Below are positions 16,678 to 26,006 of a stretch of DNA of 64,000 nucleotides, in pieces. Below the pieces are notes generated by a model that was not told the DNA's origin, searched no databases, and saw nothing but the letters and a program-made list of their open reading frames with translations. The stretch spans positions 1 through 64,000 of the forward strand of contig NZ_JAUFQV010000019.1 in NCBI RefSeq assembly GCF_030409945.1, in the 5' to 3' direction. Within the stretch, counting starts at the first letter, position 1, and each line of letters opens with the position of its first letter. The position numbers and the translations under genes were made by a program. This DNA is from Vibrio tapetis subsp. quintayensis. Its GTDB lineage: Bacteria; Pseudomonadota; Gammaproteobacteria; Enterobacterales; Vibrionaceae.

Positions 16678-18555
16678 TCATGAAGCCTTAACACACCGTC
16701 CGAACACCAATTCATCTTTGAGCAAGCTGTTCATTTTTTCTGGTGCTGCTGGTTTACCGAAATAATAGCCTTGAATGACATCGCAATCGGCTTCGCATAG
16801 GAAATGATAGGTTTTTTTATCTTCGACCCCTTCCGCAATCACTCTTAAATTGAGTCCGTGGGCTAATTGAATAATAGACTTAATGATTGCAGAGCCTGCT
16901 TCTGAGCTGTGTACATCTTTAACAAAGCTTTGGTCAATTTTCAGCGTGTTAATCGGCAACTGCCTTAAGTAGTTCAATGAGGAATATCCCGTGCCAAAAT
17001 CGTCTATCGCTATGGTGACGCCAAGATCTCGAATTTGATTGAGCACCATGATGACCCTGTCGATATCTTCAACCACCATAGATTCCGTGATCTCTACTTC
17101 GAGTGTATTTGAGACAATCTTGTGCCTTTGAATCGCTTTGCTCAATGTGGTGATTAATGTCGGTTCCTGGAGTTGTTTTACAGACAAATTTACCGACAGG
17201 CGTAACTCTGGATTTGATTGATTCCAGATAGCGAGTTGCTTACATGCCTCTTCTATAATCCAGTTTCCAATAGTAATTATAAGTTGGCTATCTTCTGCGA
17301 CCGGAATAAAATCTGCTGGCGGTATCAACCCTTCAATGGGGCAATGCCAACGAACCAAGGCTTCGAAGCCGTAAATCGTCTTGTCACTGCTGTTTATCTG
17401 CGGTTGATAGAACAGCGTCAGCTCCTTTCGAGATAACGCGTTTTTTAAGCGCTGGTTAATGGATGCTCTTCGCCTAACGGCATCCTCTAGATCCGATTGA
17501 AAAAACTCCCATGTGTTTCGGCCTTTTGTTTTGGCTGAATACATCGCCATGTCGGCCTTACGTATGTAATCTTCTGTCGTGTCTTCATCGTCATCACCAA
17601 TATGGACTCCGATACTCATGGTGACGAGAATTTCTACTCCGCCACAATTAAATGGTCGAGCCATTTCAGCCATTATTGAGCGAACCTTTTGGTCGACTTC
17701 GTCTTTATTCGATACATCTTCCATTAAGACGAGAAACTCATCGCCTCCGAGCCTCGCAAGTTGATCACGTTTTCTCAACGAACGCATGATGGCTTTGGAA
17801 GCCGCACACAGCAGTAAATCGCCGATGTGATGACCATGTAAGTCATTTACCTCTTTGAAGTTATCTAAATCGATGTAAAGTATGGCGGTATAGTGCTTAC
17901 GTTGCGTTAGCGCGACGTCAATCGCTTCGGTGATTGACAGCCGGTTAGGCAGAAACGTCAGCATATCATGGTGGGCCTGAAACGATATTTGATCCTGTTG
18001 TCGCTTGAGTGCTGTGACATCTCTTATGCACCAGACCCGGCCCAAAATTTCGCCATCTATAGACTTAGGCCGACTGTAATACTCTAAAATCGCCCCCTTG
18101 ACTAATTCAACAGTACCGTTGACGACACAACTTGGATCACTATTAATATGTTCAAAAACCGAGACAATTTCTATGGGAGTGCTCGCAATCGAGGAGATCT
18201 TTCGAAATAAATAATCGTTACCTTCGTGCTTAAGCTTGTTTTCATCTAGCATCAGAATAGTCAGTGCACTTTGGTTGAAGTGGCTCACTTCGCCGTTACC
18301 ATCAACGGTAATTAACCCCTCTTTAATCGAGTCAAACGTACTTCCTAGTGTCGCTAATTGCTCTTTTAATAGTGAATTTTGCTCGACTAACTCTGACGAC
18401 AGCAGCTCTAAAGCGTGCTCAAGAAGCTTATGATCTTTGTCGTTTTGTACATACGCGGTATCAACAGCATTAATCAGCGCCAACGTATTTGGCTCTAATT
18501 CAGATTCTATTACGTTAAAGCGATTTAATTGCCTTTTTAGTAATCGATGCATCAA
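16678..18555 (-). CDS. PAS-GGDEF-EAL protein (c-di-GMP synthesis/breakdown)
   Basis: This 625-residue cytoplasmic protein makes and/or degrades cyclic di-GMP. It has a PAS-like sensor part (about 70-180), then a GGDEF domain with an intact GGDEF at 270-274 and an RKRD inhibitory-site motif five residues before it. An EAL domain follows, starting with EALVRW at 398 and retaining DDFGTGYSSL, KIDQSFV and the late AEGVE motifs, so both halves look active. There is no transmembrane segment. Its ATG overlaps the stop of the FIST-domain gene by four bases, so the FIST protein is its likely sensor partner. Confidence 0.88.
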   Translation of the reverse strand: MMHRLLKRQLNRFNVIESELEPNTLALINAVDTAYVQNDKDHKLLEHALELLSSELVEQNSLLKEQLATLGSTFDSIKEGLITVDGNGEVSHFNQSALTILMLDENKLKHEGNDYLFRKISSIASTPIEIVSVFEHINSDPSCVVNGTVELVKGAILEYYSRPKSIDGEILGRVWCIRDVTALKRQQDQISFQAHHDMLTFLPNRLSITEAIDVALTQRKHYTAILYIDLDNFKEVNDLHGHHIGDLLLCAASKAIMRSLRKRDQLARLGGDEFLVLMEDVSNKDEVDQKVRSIMAEMARPFNCGGVEILVTMSIGVHIGDDDEDTTEDYIRKADMAMYSAKTKGRNTWEFFQSDLEDAVRRRASINQRLKNALSRKELTLFYQPQINSSDKTIYGFEALVRWHCPIEGLIPPADFIPVAEDSQLIITIGNWIIEEACKQLAIWNQSNPELRLSVNLSVKQLQEPTLITTLSKAIQRHKIVSNTLEVEITESMVVEDIDRVIMVLNQIRDLGVTIAIDDFGTGYSSLNYLRQLPINTLKIDQSFVKDVHSSEAGSAIIKSIIQLAHGLNLRVIAEGVEDKKTYHFLCEADCDVIQGYYFGKPAAPEKMNSLLKDELVFGRCVKAS

Positions 18556-19676
18556 ACGTTCTCAGTAAGCGTAGTTATGGTCATGGTTTGGTTATGCAAT
18601 GCACATTGTGCTGTTTCAATTATAGGAGAAATTTCCCCGTACGAATAAAAGCCAGTCATCGGAACATCGTCTCCAATAATCTCTTGTACCGCTTCTGTTT
18701 CTTCTTCAATTCGTTGCTTTAGTACCATTTTTCGTCCAACGCAGCTGATCAAAATAGCCAGCTCGGTGGTTTCCAAAATTGACTGACAATGGGATGCGGC
18801 GTCACTTGCTCCGTCTACCAAACGGTCAAAATTTGCTTTCATCAATTGTGCGTACGCACCTTGAGGTATATCTCCGGCAAAGGTTAAGCTTTCTTGCTCC
18901 TCATCAATTGCCATTATCGTCCGCACAAGAGGTGCGGAACCGATGGTTTCACTAATGCTGAGCGGGAACAACAACCCGGAAGCCGGGAGTTGCGACGCGT
19001 ACTCGCCTAAATACGACTTATAGAGCGCCAGTGCTGACTTATCATCAATTTCATAAAGGATGTTTTCTTCCGATCGGGTTATTTTCCTTTGAGGTCCAAA
19101 GCTGTCCCAGCCACCCATAGATCCGTAGCCAACAGAAATTGCATCGCCATACAGACCAATAGCAACCACAACGGGTTCATCCGAGACGTCGTTATGCCAT
19201 GCATGCGTCTTTTGGAATCGATCCGCATCCCCTGCTAACCCACCGGTGATATTGACATCCTCTGGCATCTCTTTAGTTAACCGTGCTACCAAGTCGGTAC
19301 CATTGATGTTTAACCCATCGGACAAAACGAGTACGTGCTTTAACCCATATTTCGACAACTTATTCGCTAGCGCTTCTGCAACATACACACTGCTTTTATA
19401 GTCACGCACATTAACTGAAACGACTTCGACAGGTGTTTTTGCGAAAGTGATGGCCGTTAAGGTTAATACGTCATCGAATACCATGGTCCCTTCTATTTCT
19501 CCAGCGGTCGAGCAGCCCACAATTTGTGCATGTGGGTAAGCCTCTTGAACACTCGGTTTAACGTGTTGGTATAGATCTGCTGCACCAAACATCAAAATTA
19601 ATTGAGCTTCTGAATCAACACTGTTCAGCGGAGATTTCCATTGGTTAGACTCATACCTATTTTGAGCTATCTTCAT
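18552..19676 (-). CDS. FIST-domain sensor protein (NosP-like)
   Basis: This protein (374 residues from the ATG at 19676) has FIST-N and FIST-C domains, the layout of NosP haem-binding nitric-oxide sensors. Typical family patterns are visible: AQIVGCSTAGEI near 60, GGLAGDA near 150, and FYSYGEI near the C-terminus. It is the first gene of a two-gene unit whose second gene is a GGDEF-EAL enzyme, so it probably tunes c-di-GMP turnover in response to a small ligand. Nitric oxide is the inference from family precedent; haem binding cannot be read here. A TTG at 19718 would add 14 residues. Confidence 0.8.
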   Translation of the reverse strand: MKIAQNRYESNQWKSPLNSVDSEAQLILMFGAADLYQHVKPSVQEAYPHAQIVGCSTAGEIEGTMVFDDVLTLTAITFAKTPVEVVSVNVRDYKSSVYVAEALANKLSKYGLKHVLVLSDGLNINGTDLVARLTKEMPEDVNITGGLAGDADRFQKTHAWHNDVSDEPVVVAIGLYGDAISVGYGSMGGWDSFGPQRKITRSEENILYEIDDKSALALYKSYLGEYASQLPASGLLFPLSISETIGSAPLVRTIMAIDEEQESLTFAGDIPQGAYAQLMKANFDRLVDGASDAASHCQSILETTELAILISCVGRKMVLKQRIEEETEAVQEIIGDDVPMTGFYSYGEISPIIETAQCALHNQTMTITTLTENV

Positions 19677-20088
19677 AATTTTCGTATCCCAAAATTTCTT
19701 TCCAATAAATAGCGCCAATACTTATTCCAGTACGCTCGCAATATAATTACAGTATGGTAGAAAAATTCGATACTTCCATTGTATCTACCGCTCAATAAAC
19801 ATACTAAAACGGACAATACGGTTCGCCCTAATCGATATTGAGAAAACAGTCTGAGAGCAAACCATATAAGAATCGTTAAAATACAGTGGTTAAATTCGAA
19901 ATAAGTTGAGCTGATTGTGAAATTAATTTTTGACAACGGGAACTTTTGGCAACATAAGAGTAGAAATAGACGAATCGGTTTTTGATGTGGTCAATAGGCT
20001 CATCGCCAACGGGAGGGTTTTCATAACTAAAAAAGGCCGATAACGCGCAGAAGCATTCATCGACCCTATTTTGCTAAGTTTGTAACAA
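19677..20088. other. intergenic stretch with no recognised feature
   Basis: This stretch contains the promoter side of the FIST operon and the 3' side of the DUF2999 gene. No supported RNA or coding gene was seen. A minus-strand open frame that overlaps the FIST start has atypical composition and is not called. Confidence 0.4.
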
Positions 20089-20340
20089 TTACTTTTGAAG
20101 CTGTTCTTTTGCGGCTTCGACTTTAGAGAAGTCCAAACCTAACTCTTCTACTGCTTCTTTAATGAGAACAGGGTTTTGCATTACCTGCCCCATTAATTGC
20201 TGAAGCTTTTCCTGTGGCAAACCAAGTTGGCTAATTGTCGCCATTGCTGCAAGCGGGTTTTCCGTCAATGTTTTGAACAGGTCGTTGATCTGTTGATCGT
20301 CAATATTGTTTTCTTTCAATATCGCTAGAATTGGGTTCAT
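20089..20340 (-). CDS. DUF2999 family protein
   Basis: This small soluble helical protein of 83 residues opens with MNPILAILKENNID and has a repeated pattern of short amphipathic helices (LFKTLTENPLAAM, LMGQVMQNPVLI). It matches the DUF2999 family that I associate with vibrios and relatives. Function is unknown. It stands alone as a monocistronic gene before a diguanylate cyclase on the same strand. Confidence 0.78.
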   Translation of the reverse strand: MNPILAILKENNIDDQQINDLFKTLTENPLAAMATISQLGLPQEKLQQLMGQVMQNPVLIKEAVEELGLDFSKVEAAKEQLQK

Positions 20341-20415
20341 TTATTTGCCTTTACACATCTGAATTCAATAAGTACATAGTCTACCACTTGGTTGTACTCC
20401 TAGGATAAGCTTTTA

Positions 20416-21603
20416 TTACAGCCCAGGTTGACCTTGGTGTACTAGCTCTAGCGAGCACTCTACGCGGTTTCTTCCATTCTCTTTCGCTTTGTACATGGCT
20501 TGGTCGGCCCTAGCGATTATCGAAATCAAATCATCTCCTGAAGACAACTCAGCGACGCCAAAACTGGCAGTGACCTTAATGTTCGATTTTTTAATCACCA
20601 TTTTCTCTTCAATCTTGTGCTTGAGTTTCTCCGCTAATATTTCTGCTCTGTCCAAGGTATTGGGGCAAATTATCACAAACTCTTCTCCACCATATCGAAA
20701 TAGCAGGTCTTCCTTACGAATATTCTTCAGCAGTAAGGTGGAAAATGTCGATAGAACAAGGTCTCCTTTACTGTGGCCAAGCGTGTCATTGAGTGCTTTA
20801 AAGTGGTCAAGATCCAGCATGATGACTGATAAAGGAAGTTGGTGGCGATATGCCCGAGAAATTTCTATTGGTGCGAGTTCACTGAGTGCGCGGCGGTTAT
20901 ACGCCCCAGTTAGCTCGTCTTTTCTTGCTTGATTACTCAGCTTACTCTCTAGCCTAGCGCTAATCATCCATAACAAGCCAAAACTGCTGGTTACAATAAG
21001 TAAATTAAATACAAGAAAGGCCAACTGGTGAACGCTGCCTGCAGACATGAATTCAACGAGGTCGCTTTGACCCATCGACCATAGCGATCTGAAAGAAAAG
21101 TAAAATGCCGTTAAGATAAACGGGGCTAAAGTCATCCACTTAGCGATTGGCAGTTCTTCAACTTTTCCTCGAAGCAAACTTGAAGCACACAAACCCGATT
21201 GCAACGCCATGGCAACGCTGATCCAAACCAACCGGCTCGTCAATGAGGGCTCGAAATACGTGTAGTAAACAAAAATAGCGATGAGGCAAACAAGTAATCC
21301 AAAACCAACGTATCCCACTCTTCCGGACAGGCCTCGGAACAATTCCAATCCTAAACCCATTAAGATGTAACCCAGATAAATCAAAGAATTAGCAGCGATA
21401 ATGGACATAAAGTTGGAAACAACGTCTCGCATGCTGAGTAAAAGAAACCCAATCCCGATGCTTAATAAGCCAAAAGCATAGTGTTTAATGCCTCTAAAAC
21501 TGGATTGCATAAGGGATAGAAAGCAAAGCCCCACACCAAACACAAATGAGAGCAGCACGGTCATGAACGACAAGGTTCGAATATCTAGTTGAATTATATC
21601 CAC
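20416..21603 (-). CDS. membrane diguanylate cyclase (GGDEF)
   Basis: This 395-residue protein has about seven hydrophobic membrane segments in residues 10-215, resembling a 7TM sensor, followed by a GGDEF domain. The catalytic signature is GGEEF at 305-309, with the RKED inhibitory site five residues before it. The preceding DELTGAYNRRAL motif is complete. It should therefore be an active, product-inhibited cyclase making c-di-GMP at the inner membrane. The ligand is unknown. It has no EAL domain and no obvious operon partner. Confidence 0.88.
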   Translation of the reverse strand: MDIIQLDIRTLSFMTVLLSFVFGVGLCFLSLMQSSFRGIKHYAFGLLSIGIGFLLLSMRDVVSNFMSIIAANSLIYLGYILMGLGLELFRGLSGRVGYVGFGLLVCLIAIFVYYTYFEPSLTSRLVWISVAMALQSGLCASSLLRGKVEELPIAKWMTLAPFILTAFYFSFRSLWSMGQSDLVEFMSAGSVHQLAFLVFNLLIVTSSFGLLWMISARLESKLSNQARKDELTGAYNRRALSELAPIEISRAYRHQLPLSVIMLDLDHFKALNDTLGHSKGDLVLSTFSTLLLKNIRKEDLLFRYGGEEFVIICPNTLDRAEILAEKLKHKIEEKMVIKKSNIKVTASFGVAELSSGDDLISIIARADQAMYKAKENGRNRVECSLELVHQGQPGL

Positions 21604-21862
21604 TGTTTTCCTTATGAAAATGTGCAGATTTATAGGCCATAAAAACGGCTATGGCTCTGTTAACTAAGGCGACTCTTATTTAAAAGTAGCCCATATTTCG
21701 ATGAACGCGCAATTTTCGGTTTTCTTATAAAATATAAAGTTCATCACAATATGTAGGGCGAGCACTAACGTACATTCAGCACTTTGTTGCCGAAATCTTT
21801 AGGCACATTTAAAGGCCGCCATACCATATGGGTAGCGCCTAAATTATTAAACGGAGAGAATA

Positions 21863-22651
21863 ATGCCTACAAAATCAACGCTGTTACAAAGACTAAATGA
21901 AATAGGACAATCCTTAGAAAACTCAGGTAAGGCACTTGCGTTACTTGGGCTTGGCTCAGTTGGAAATGAAACAGATCGATTAGATGAATATTCAGATCTC
22001 GATTTTTTCGTGATCGTCCAATCCAATCAAAAGCAATTATTCTTAGAAAGCCTATGGTGGCTCGAAAGTGTGAAAAGCATTAACTACAAAGTGAGAAATA
22101 CCGTCGACGGTTATAAAGCGCTGATGAGCGACGGTATATTCTGCGAGTTTGCAGTATTTGAAGTCCATGAGCTTGAAGGTATTCCTTTTTCAGAGGGAAG
22201 AGTCATCTGGCAAGATAAAGATTTTGATGCCAACGTCTGTACTCCGAAGAACTGCCCAGCAGAGGCTGAACCTCATAATATAGACTGGGTACTTGGCGAA
22301 GCGCTGACCAACTTATACGTCGCAATTTGCCGTTTCAATCGTGGCGAAAAACTCTCTGCCATGCGGTTTTGCCAATCATTTGCCTTAGATCGCTTGATTG
22401 ATCTTGTGAACAAGACAGAAAAGCCGCAATGCGAATCTATTGATCTATTCGTTGCGGACCGACGCTTAGAACAGCGATACCCAAACTTTGCCAATTTACT
22501 TCCTACGTTTGCCCAAGGGTACCAGAACACTCCGCAATCTATTTTAGCTCAACTTGGATTCCTTGAGACTCATTTTAAAGTAAACTCCTCCATGAGTTCA
22601 TTAATCATAGACTTATGCAAGACGGAACCTAGAACAGTGAACACGAATTAA
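21863..22651 (+). CDS. nucleotidyltransferase-like protein
   Basis: This 262-residue protein has the pol-beta-type nucleotidyltransferase signature LGLGSVGNETDRLDEYSDLDFF near residues 33-54 (GS motif followed by DLDFF). A helical C-terminal half follows, as in aminoglycoside-type adenylyltransferases. The substrate is unknown; homologues are often named vaguely. A good ribosome site (GGAGAG) lies before the ATG. It stands alone, with no toxin-antitoxin partner next to it. Confidence 0.7.
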   Translation: MPTKSTLLQRLNEIGQSLENSGKALALLGLGSVGNETDRLDEYSDLDFFVIVQSNQKQLFLESLWWLESVKSINYKVRNTVDGYKALMSDGIFCEFAVFEVHELEGIPFSEGRVIWQDKDFDANVCTPKNCPAEAEPHNIDWVLGEALTNLYVAICRFNRGEKLSAMRFCQSFALDRLIDLVNKTEKPQCESIDLFVADRRLEQRYPNFANLLPTFAQGYQNTPQSILAQLGFLETHFKVNSSMSSLIIDLCKTEPRTVNTN

Positions 22652-22778
22652 ACCTTGGACGCTCACGACAACACACTTTAATCCTTACGACAAATAAACC
22701 GATTAGGACTCTCAATGAAGTTCTGTTCAAATGCGCGCATAGAAGATGGTTCTATATTATTCTCATGTAGGTATTAAG

Positions 22779-22931
22779 ATGTTTGCTATTGATGATGTTG
22801 TTGTCGCGACTAAAGGGGTTGAGCTGGGGCCAATGATTGTAGTTGGTTTGAGCGCAGGTGGATATTACACCCATGTTTTAGTAAACGGCATGACCTTGAC
22901 TTACCCTTCTCTGGATTTAGAAAAAGCGTAA
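22779..22931 (+). CDS. small conserved-looking protein, 50 residues
   Basis: The frame starts at ATG 22779 with TAGGT seven bases upstream and encodes MFAIDDVVVATKGVELGP and beyond. This is a beta-rich, glycine-containing chain that could form a small SH3- or KOW-like barrel. I know no family name. The frame's codon use looks real and it ends cleanly before a convergent AraC gene. Confidence 0.5.
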   Translation: MFAIDDVVVATKGVELGPMIVVGLSAGGYYTHVLVNGMTLTYPSLDLEKA

Positions 22932-22990
22932 GCCTACACATCGCTCATGTAACAAGGATGGCTTTGTCGTTGTCCTTGTTACCTCTCCCA

Positions 22991-23884
22991 CTACGTTCCT
23001 GCTTTACGAAATACCGAGGGCGTCACACCGACACGCTGCTTAAACTGAGCAGACAAATGCTGCTGAGATGAAAACCCGCAGGTAAGCGCCAGTTCGGCGA
23101 GCGTCAATTGGCTGTTCAATAACAAATACTTGGCAAGTTCAATACGACGGCCCAGCACATATTGATGCGGCGTGCATTTGAAACTGGTTTTAAACATCCG
23201 AGCAAAATGGAATTCGCTCAACTGCGCGACAGACGCCAAATCTCCCAAACCAAACGTCTTCATCAAATTAGCTTCTATATAGTCCACTACTCGACGTTGA
23301 TTCTGCGGTGATAACCCGCCAACGCAAGGAGTAATAGCAATAGGTTGTTGGCAATATTGGCGCAATAGGTGCAACAATAACATTTGCTGAGCGTGAGAAA
23401 TCATCAGCTTATCCGTCGCACTTTCCCAATTGAGCTTGAGCATCGTCTCTCGGACAAGTTGTGTAACAAATGGATCATCAACAAACGTTATTTCTTTTAA
23501 TTCTACGTGACGCCCCTCTTTATCGAATACTTGCTCAGCGAAACTTTGTAGGTTGGATTGCTCAAAGTAGAAATGAAAAAATTGAAAGCGAGTTGAAAAA
23601 GACCAATCAGAGCGGTGTTCCTGTGGCATAAGACACAATTTATTCGGTTCACCAGACACGTTACCTCCACTCGTCACTCGTTGAGTATTCTCTCCTCCTT
23701 CCAAGTAATAACTAAGGGTGTGGTGACCCGGTTTATCGTACGTGGCACTGCCGTGACTATTACTCCAAACAGCCGAGCCCATACCATTATCTGACCACAA
23801 CTCGTTATGCAGCGTTGCGGTATTATTCGACAGAACGTTAAAAACCCGTTGCCGTTTACCATTGTGAGAAGATCCGTTTCTCAT
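22991..23884 (-). CDS. AraC-family transcriptional regulator
   Basis: This 297-residue regulator has an N-terminal cupin-like sensor half (with the FHFYFEQ and DDPFV region). The C-terminal AraC double helix-turn-helix spans about 195-295: LGDLASVAQLSEFHFARMF and the second helix pair LTLAELALTCGFSSQQHLS. It is divergent from the EamA transporter gene 190 bp away, which is its most likely target. The effector is unknown. Confidence 0.85.
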   Translation of the reverse strand: MRNGSSHNGKRQRVFNVLSNNTATLHNELWSDNGMGSAVWSNSHGSATYDKPGHHTLSYYLEGGENTQRVTSGGNVSGEPNKLCLMPQEHRSDWSFSTRFQFFHFYFEQSNLQSFAEQVFDKEGRHVELKEITFVDDPFVTQLVRETMLKLNWESATDKLMISHAQQMLLLHLLRQYCQQPIAITPCVGGLSPQNQRRVVDYIEANLMKTFGLGDLASVAQLSEFHFARMFKTSFKCTPHQYVLGRRIELAKYLLLNSQLTLAELALTCGFSSQQHLSAQFKQRVGVTPSVFRKAGT

Positions 23885-24074
23885 GCCTATTCCTACTGGT
23901 TAACCTATCATTGCGATACTGATGACTAACCATGAATATACGCGCTCACGCCATTATTGAACACTCTCCTTACTAGAAAAGCGCAAGAATCTATAAAAAG
24001 CGCAAAATTAAGGCATACCGCGTCCGTGCAAAACGCTATTTTGGCGCATCACAGCATGAGAAAGGAATGAATTA

Positions 24075-24989
24075 ATGAATGGAATGCTATACGCGGCAAC
24101 AGTCTTAATATGGGGGTCAACCTGGTTAGCCATTGCCTACCAATTAGGTGACACCCCTGTGGTGGTTTCAGTAGGTTGGCGTTTTGGATTAGCGTCTATA
24201 GTGCTCTTCGCTATCCTGGTGTGGCGTAAAGCCTTGCCAGCACTGTCACGTCAGAACCACAAAATGGCGGCACTACTTGCTTTGTGCTTATTTTCAAACA
24301 ACTTCCTATGCTTTTACGCCGCAACTGAATACTTGCCGAGTGGTTTAAACGCCGTTGTATTTTCACTCGCTCCTATTTTGAATGCGCTGAATTTGTGGAT
24401 GATAGAAAAGCGAAAACCGTCCAAAATTTTTGTACAAGGCGCGTTAATGGGGTTTACGGGTGTCGTATTATTGTTTGCATCGCAATTTTTAAGCGCAGAG
24501 ATGGATTGGACCATATTGTTAGGATTGTCTTTAAGCTTGCTGGGGACTTACTTCTTTTCGTTAGGAAACATGGTGTCAGCGCGTGCTCAACAAAGCAACA
24601 TGCCGCTTCTACCCACAACAGCTTGGGCGATGGGGTATGGCGCGGTTTATTTGTTTGTCATCGCTTTGTTCATGGGAGAATCGCTTGTGGTAAGTACATC
24701 GCCAATTTACGTAAGCGCTTTAATTTACCTTGCCATTGTGGGTTCAGTAATCGGCTTTAATACCTACCTTGCGCTAGTAGGACGCATTGGCGCCGCAAAA
24801 GCCGCTTATTGTACCGTCTTGTTCCCTCTGGTTGCCCTATCTCTTTCTACGTTATACGAGGGTTACGAGTGGACTGCACTTTCAATGTTGGGCGTCTTTT
24901 TGGTCGTTGGTGGTAATTTACGTGTATTCGGATTACCAGAACCAATAAAACGCTGGGCAGGAATGACTACCCATACCAGCTCGAGCTAG
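24075..24989 (+). CDS. EamA/DMT-superfamily transporter
   Basis: This inner-membrane protein of 304 residues has about ten hydrophobic helices arranged as two EamA repeats, and begins with the typical IWGSTWLAI. It probably exports a metabolite or amino acid. Its divergent neighbour is an AraC regulator, suggesting inducible export. The substrate cannot be read from sequence. Confidence 0.85.
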   Translation: MNGMLYAATVLIWGSTWLAIAYQLGDTPVVVSVGWRFGLASIVLFAILVWRKALPALSRQNHKMAALLALCLFSNNFLCFYAATEYLPSGLNAVVFSLAPILNALNLWMIEKRKPSKIFVQGALMGFTGVVLLFASQFLSAEMDWTILLGLSLSLLGTYFFSLGNMVSARAQQSNMPLLPTTAWAMGYGAVYLFVIALFMGESLVVSTSPIYVSALIYLAIVGSVIGFNTYLALVGRIGAAKAAYCTVLFPLVALSLSTLYEGYEWTALSMLGVFLVVGGNLRVFGLPEPIKRWAGMTTHTSSS

Positions 24990-24998
24990 CCGACATGT

Positions 24999-25020
24999 GA
25001 TTAGATTAGATTAGATTAGA
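24999..25020. repeat. GATTA microsatellite
   Basis: Four consecutive GATTA units are followed by GA, just after the EamA stop codon and in non-coding DNA between convergent genes. Slippage would not alter a protein. Confidence 0.85.
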
Positions 25021-25048
25021 ATTGATTAAATAATAGTCTTGTATTGAG

Positions 25049-25807
25049 TCATAGGGAAAAGTGGGTTATCTGATCGGATTGAAACAAAGAGATAGCCTGC
25101 TTTTCGAGACTCTTCCATCCTTGAGTTTTGTCCAACGGTTCGGAAGCAAGCGTTACATTTTCGCCATTCCTTCTAACAAACACCGTTGGTGGCTGTTTAT
25201 CAGTGCTGTATCGCACAACCCAAAGTTGATTGCCATCAGATAGACAAATCGAGGCCTTAAAAGGATCAGATACTCCCTTTGATCGGCATGCATGTTCAAT
25301 TTCTGCCAGCGTTGTTCGTATCGCGTTCACCGGGTCCTGCTTCAAATCGTTTTTTAACATAAGAAGAAAAATTAATTCGCTGTCTGTGGTTCCTAATCGC
25401 TTCAGATACAGCGCTTCTGGTAGCGAACGCTCTAAGTCGAACTTAACCAGCTCAAACTCACCAATTTGACCATTATGCAAAAACATCCAATTGTCTAAGA
25501 CAAACGGATGGCAATTCGCCCGCGATACCTGAGCGCCAGTAGAAGAGCGAACATGAGCCATAAAGCGGTGAGAACGAATATGATGAGCTAAGGATCGCAA
25601 GTTTTCATCTCCCCATGCAGGCAATACTTCATGGAACTGCCCCGGAGAGGTTTGTTCTGTATACCAACCAAGTCCAAACCCATCAGCATTGACCCGAGTA
25701 ACCGCTTTACGCGCATCCAAACTTTGTTGAATTAAAGAATGTTCCGGTTGATAAACCAGTTCATCGAGATAAATCGGGCTTCCTTGATACGCTAACCAAC
25801 GACACAT
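25049..25807 (-). CDS. class II glutamine amidotransferase (YafJ-type)
   Basis: This 252-residue Ntn-hydrolase begins MCRWLAYQG, so Cys2 becomes the N-terminal nucleophile after Met removal. GLGWY, AHVRSSTG and HNGQIGEF are the usual glutamine-binding and oxyanion motifs. It is a single-domain glutaminase, about the length of YafJ. The acceptor substrate is unknown. A plus-strand T-rich hairpin lies about 110 bp upstream of the gene. Confidence 0.88.
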   Translation of the reverse strand: MCRWLAYQGSPIYLDELVYQPEHSLIQQSLDARKAVTRVNADGFGLGWYTEQTSPGQFHEVLPAWGDENLRSLAHHIRSHRFMAHVRSSTGAQVSRANCHPFVLDNWMFLHNGQIGEFELVKFDLERSLPEALYLKRLGTTDSELIFLLMLKNDLKQDPVNAIRTTLAEIEHACRSKGVSDPFKASICLSDGNQLWVVRYSTDKQPPTVFVRRNGENVTLASEPLDKTQGWKSLEKQAISLFQSDQITHFSL

Positions 25808-25917
25808 AATCGATACTCTTCTTAAATAGTCAACAAACTAAACCACTTTTCGATGTCGCAGGCAATAAGCACTTAGATTTATTCAACTACAAACCTTTTT
25901 CATAGAGCTTGATGAGC

Positions 25918-25945
25918 AAAGGTACGTATTGAGCGTACCTTTTTT
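25918..25945. terminator. hairpin between pilin-like and amidotransferase genes
   Basis: AAAGGTACG pairs with CGTACCTTT around TATTGAG, with six T after it on the plus strand. It sits just past the stop of the minus-strand pilin-like gene and can terminate it. Confidence 0.65.
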
Positions 25946-26006
25946 GTTCATCTTTTCTAAATTTCATCACATATTCAAACATATAGACGACATAACTGTA
26001 TATCAC

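Noticed and set aside
19673..19936. 87-codon minus-strand frame overlapping the FIST start
   Set aside because: Low-quality composition, no good start and no similarity recognised.
20489..20932. 147-codon frame antisense to the diguanylate cyclase
   Set aside because: Serine-rich shadow of the GGDEF coding strand.
24395..24760. 121-codon frame inside the EamA gene
   Set aside because: Out-of-frame shadow; the EamA frame has clear membrane-helix periodicity.
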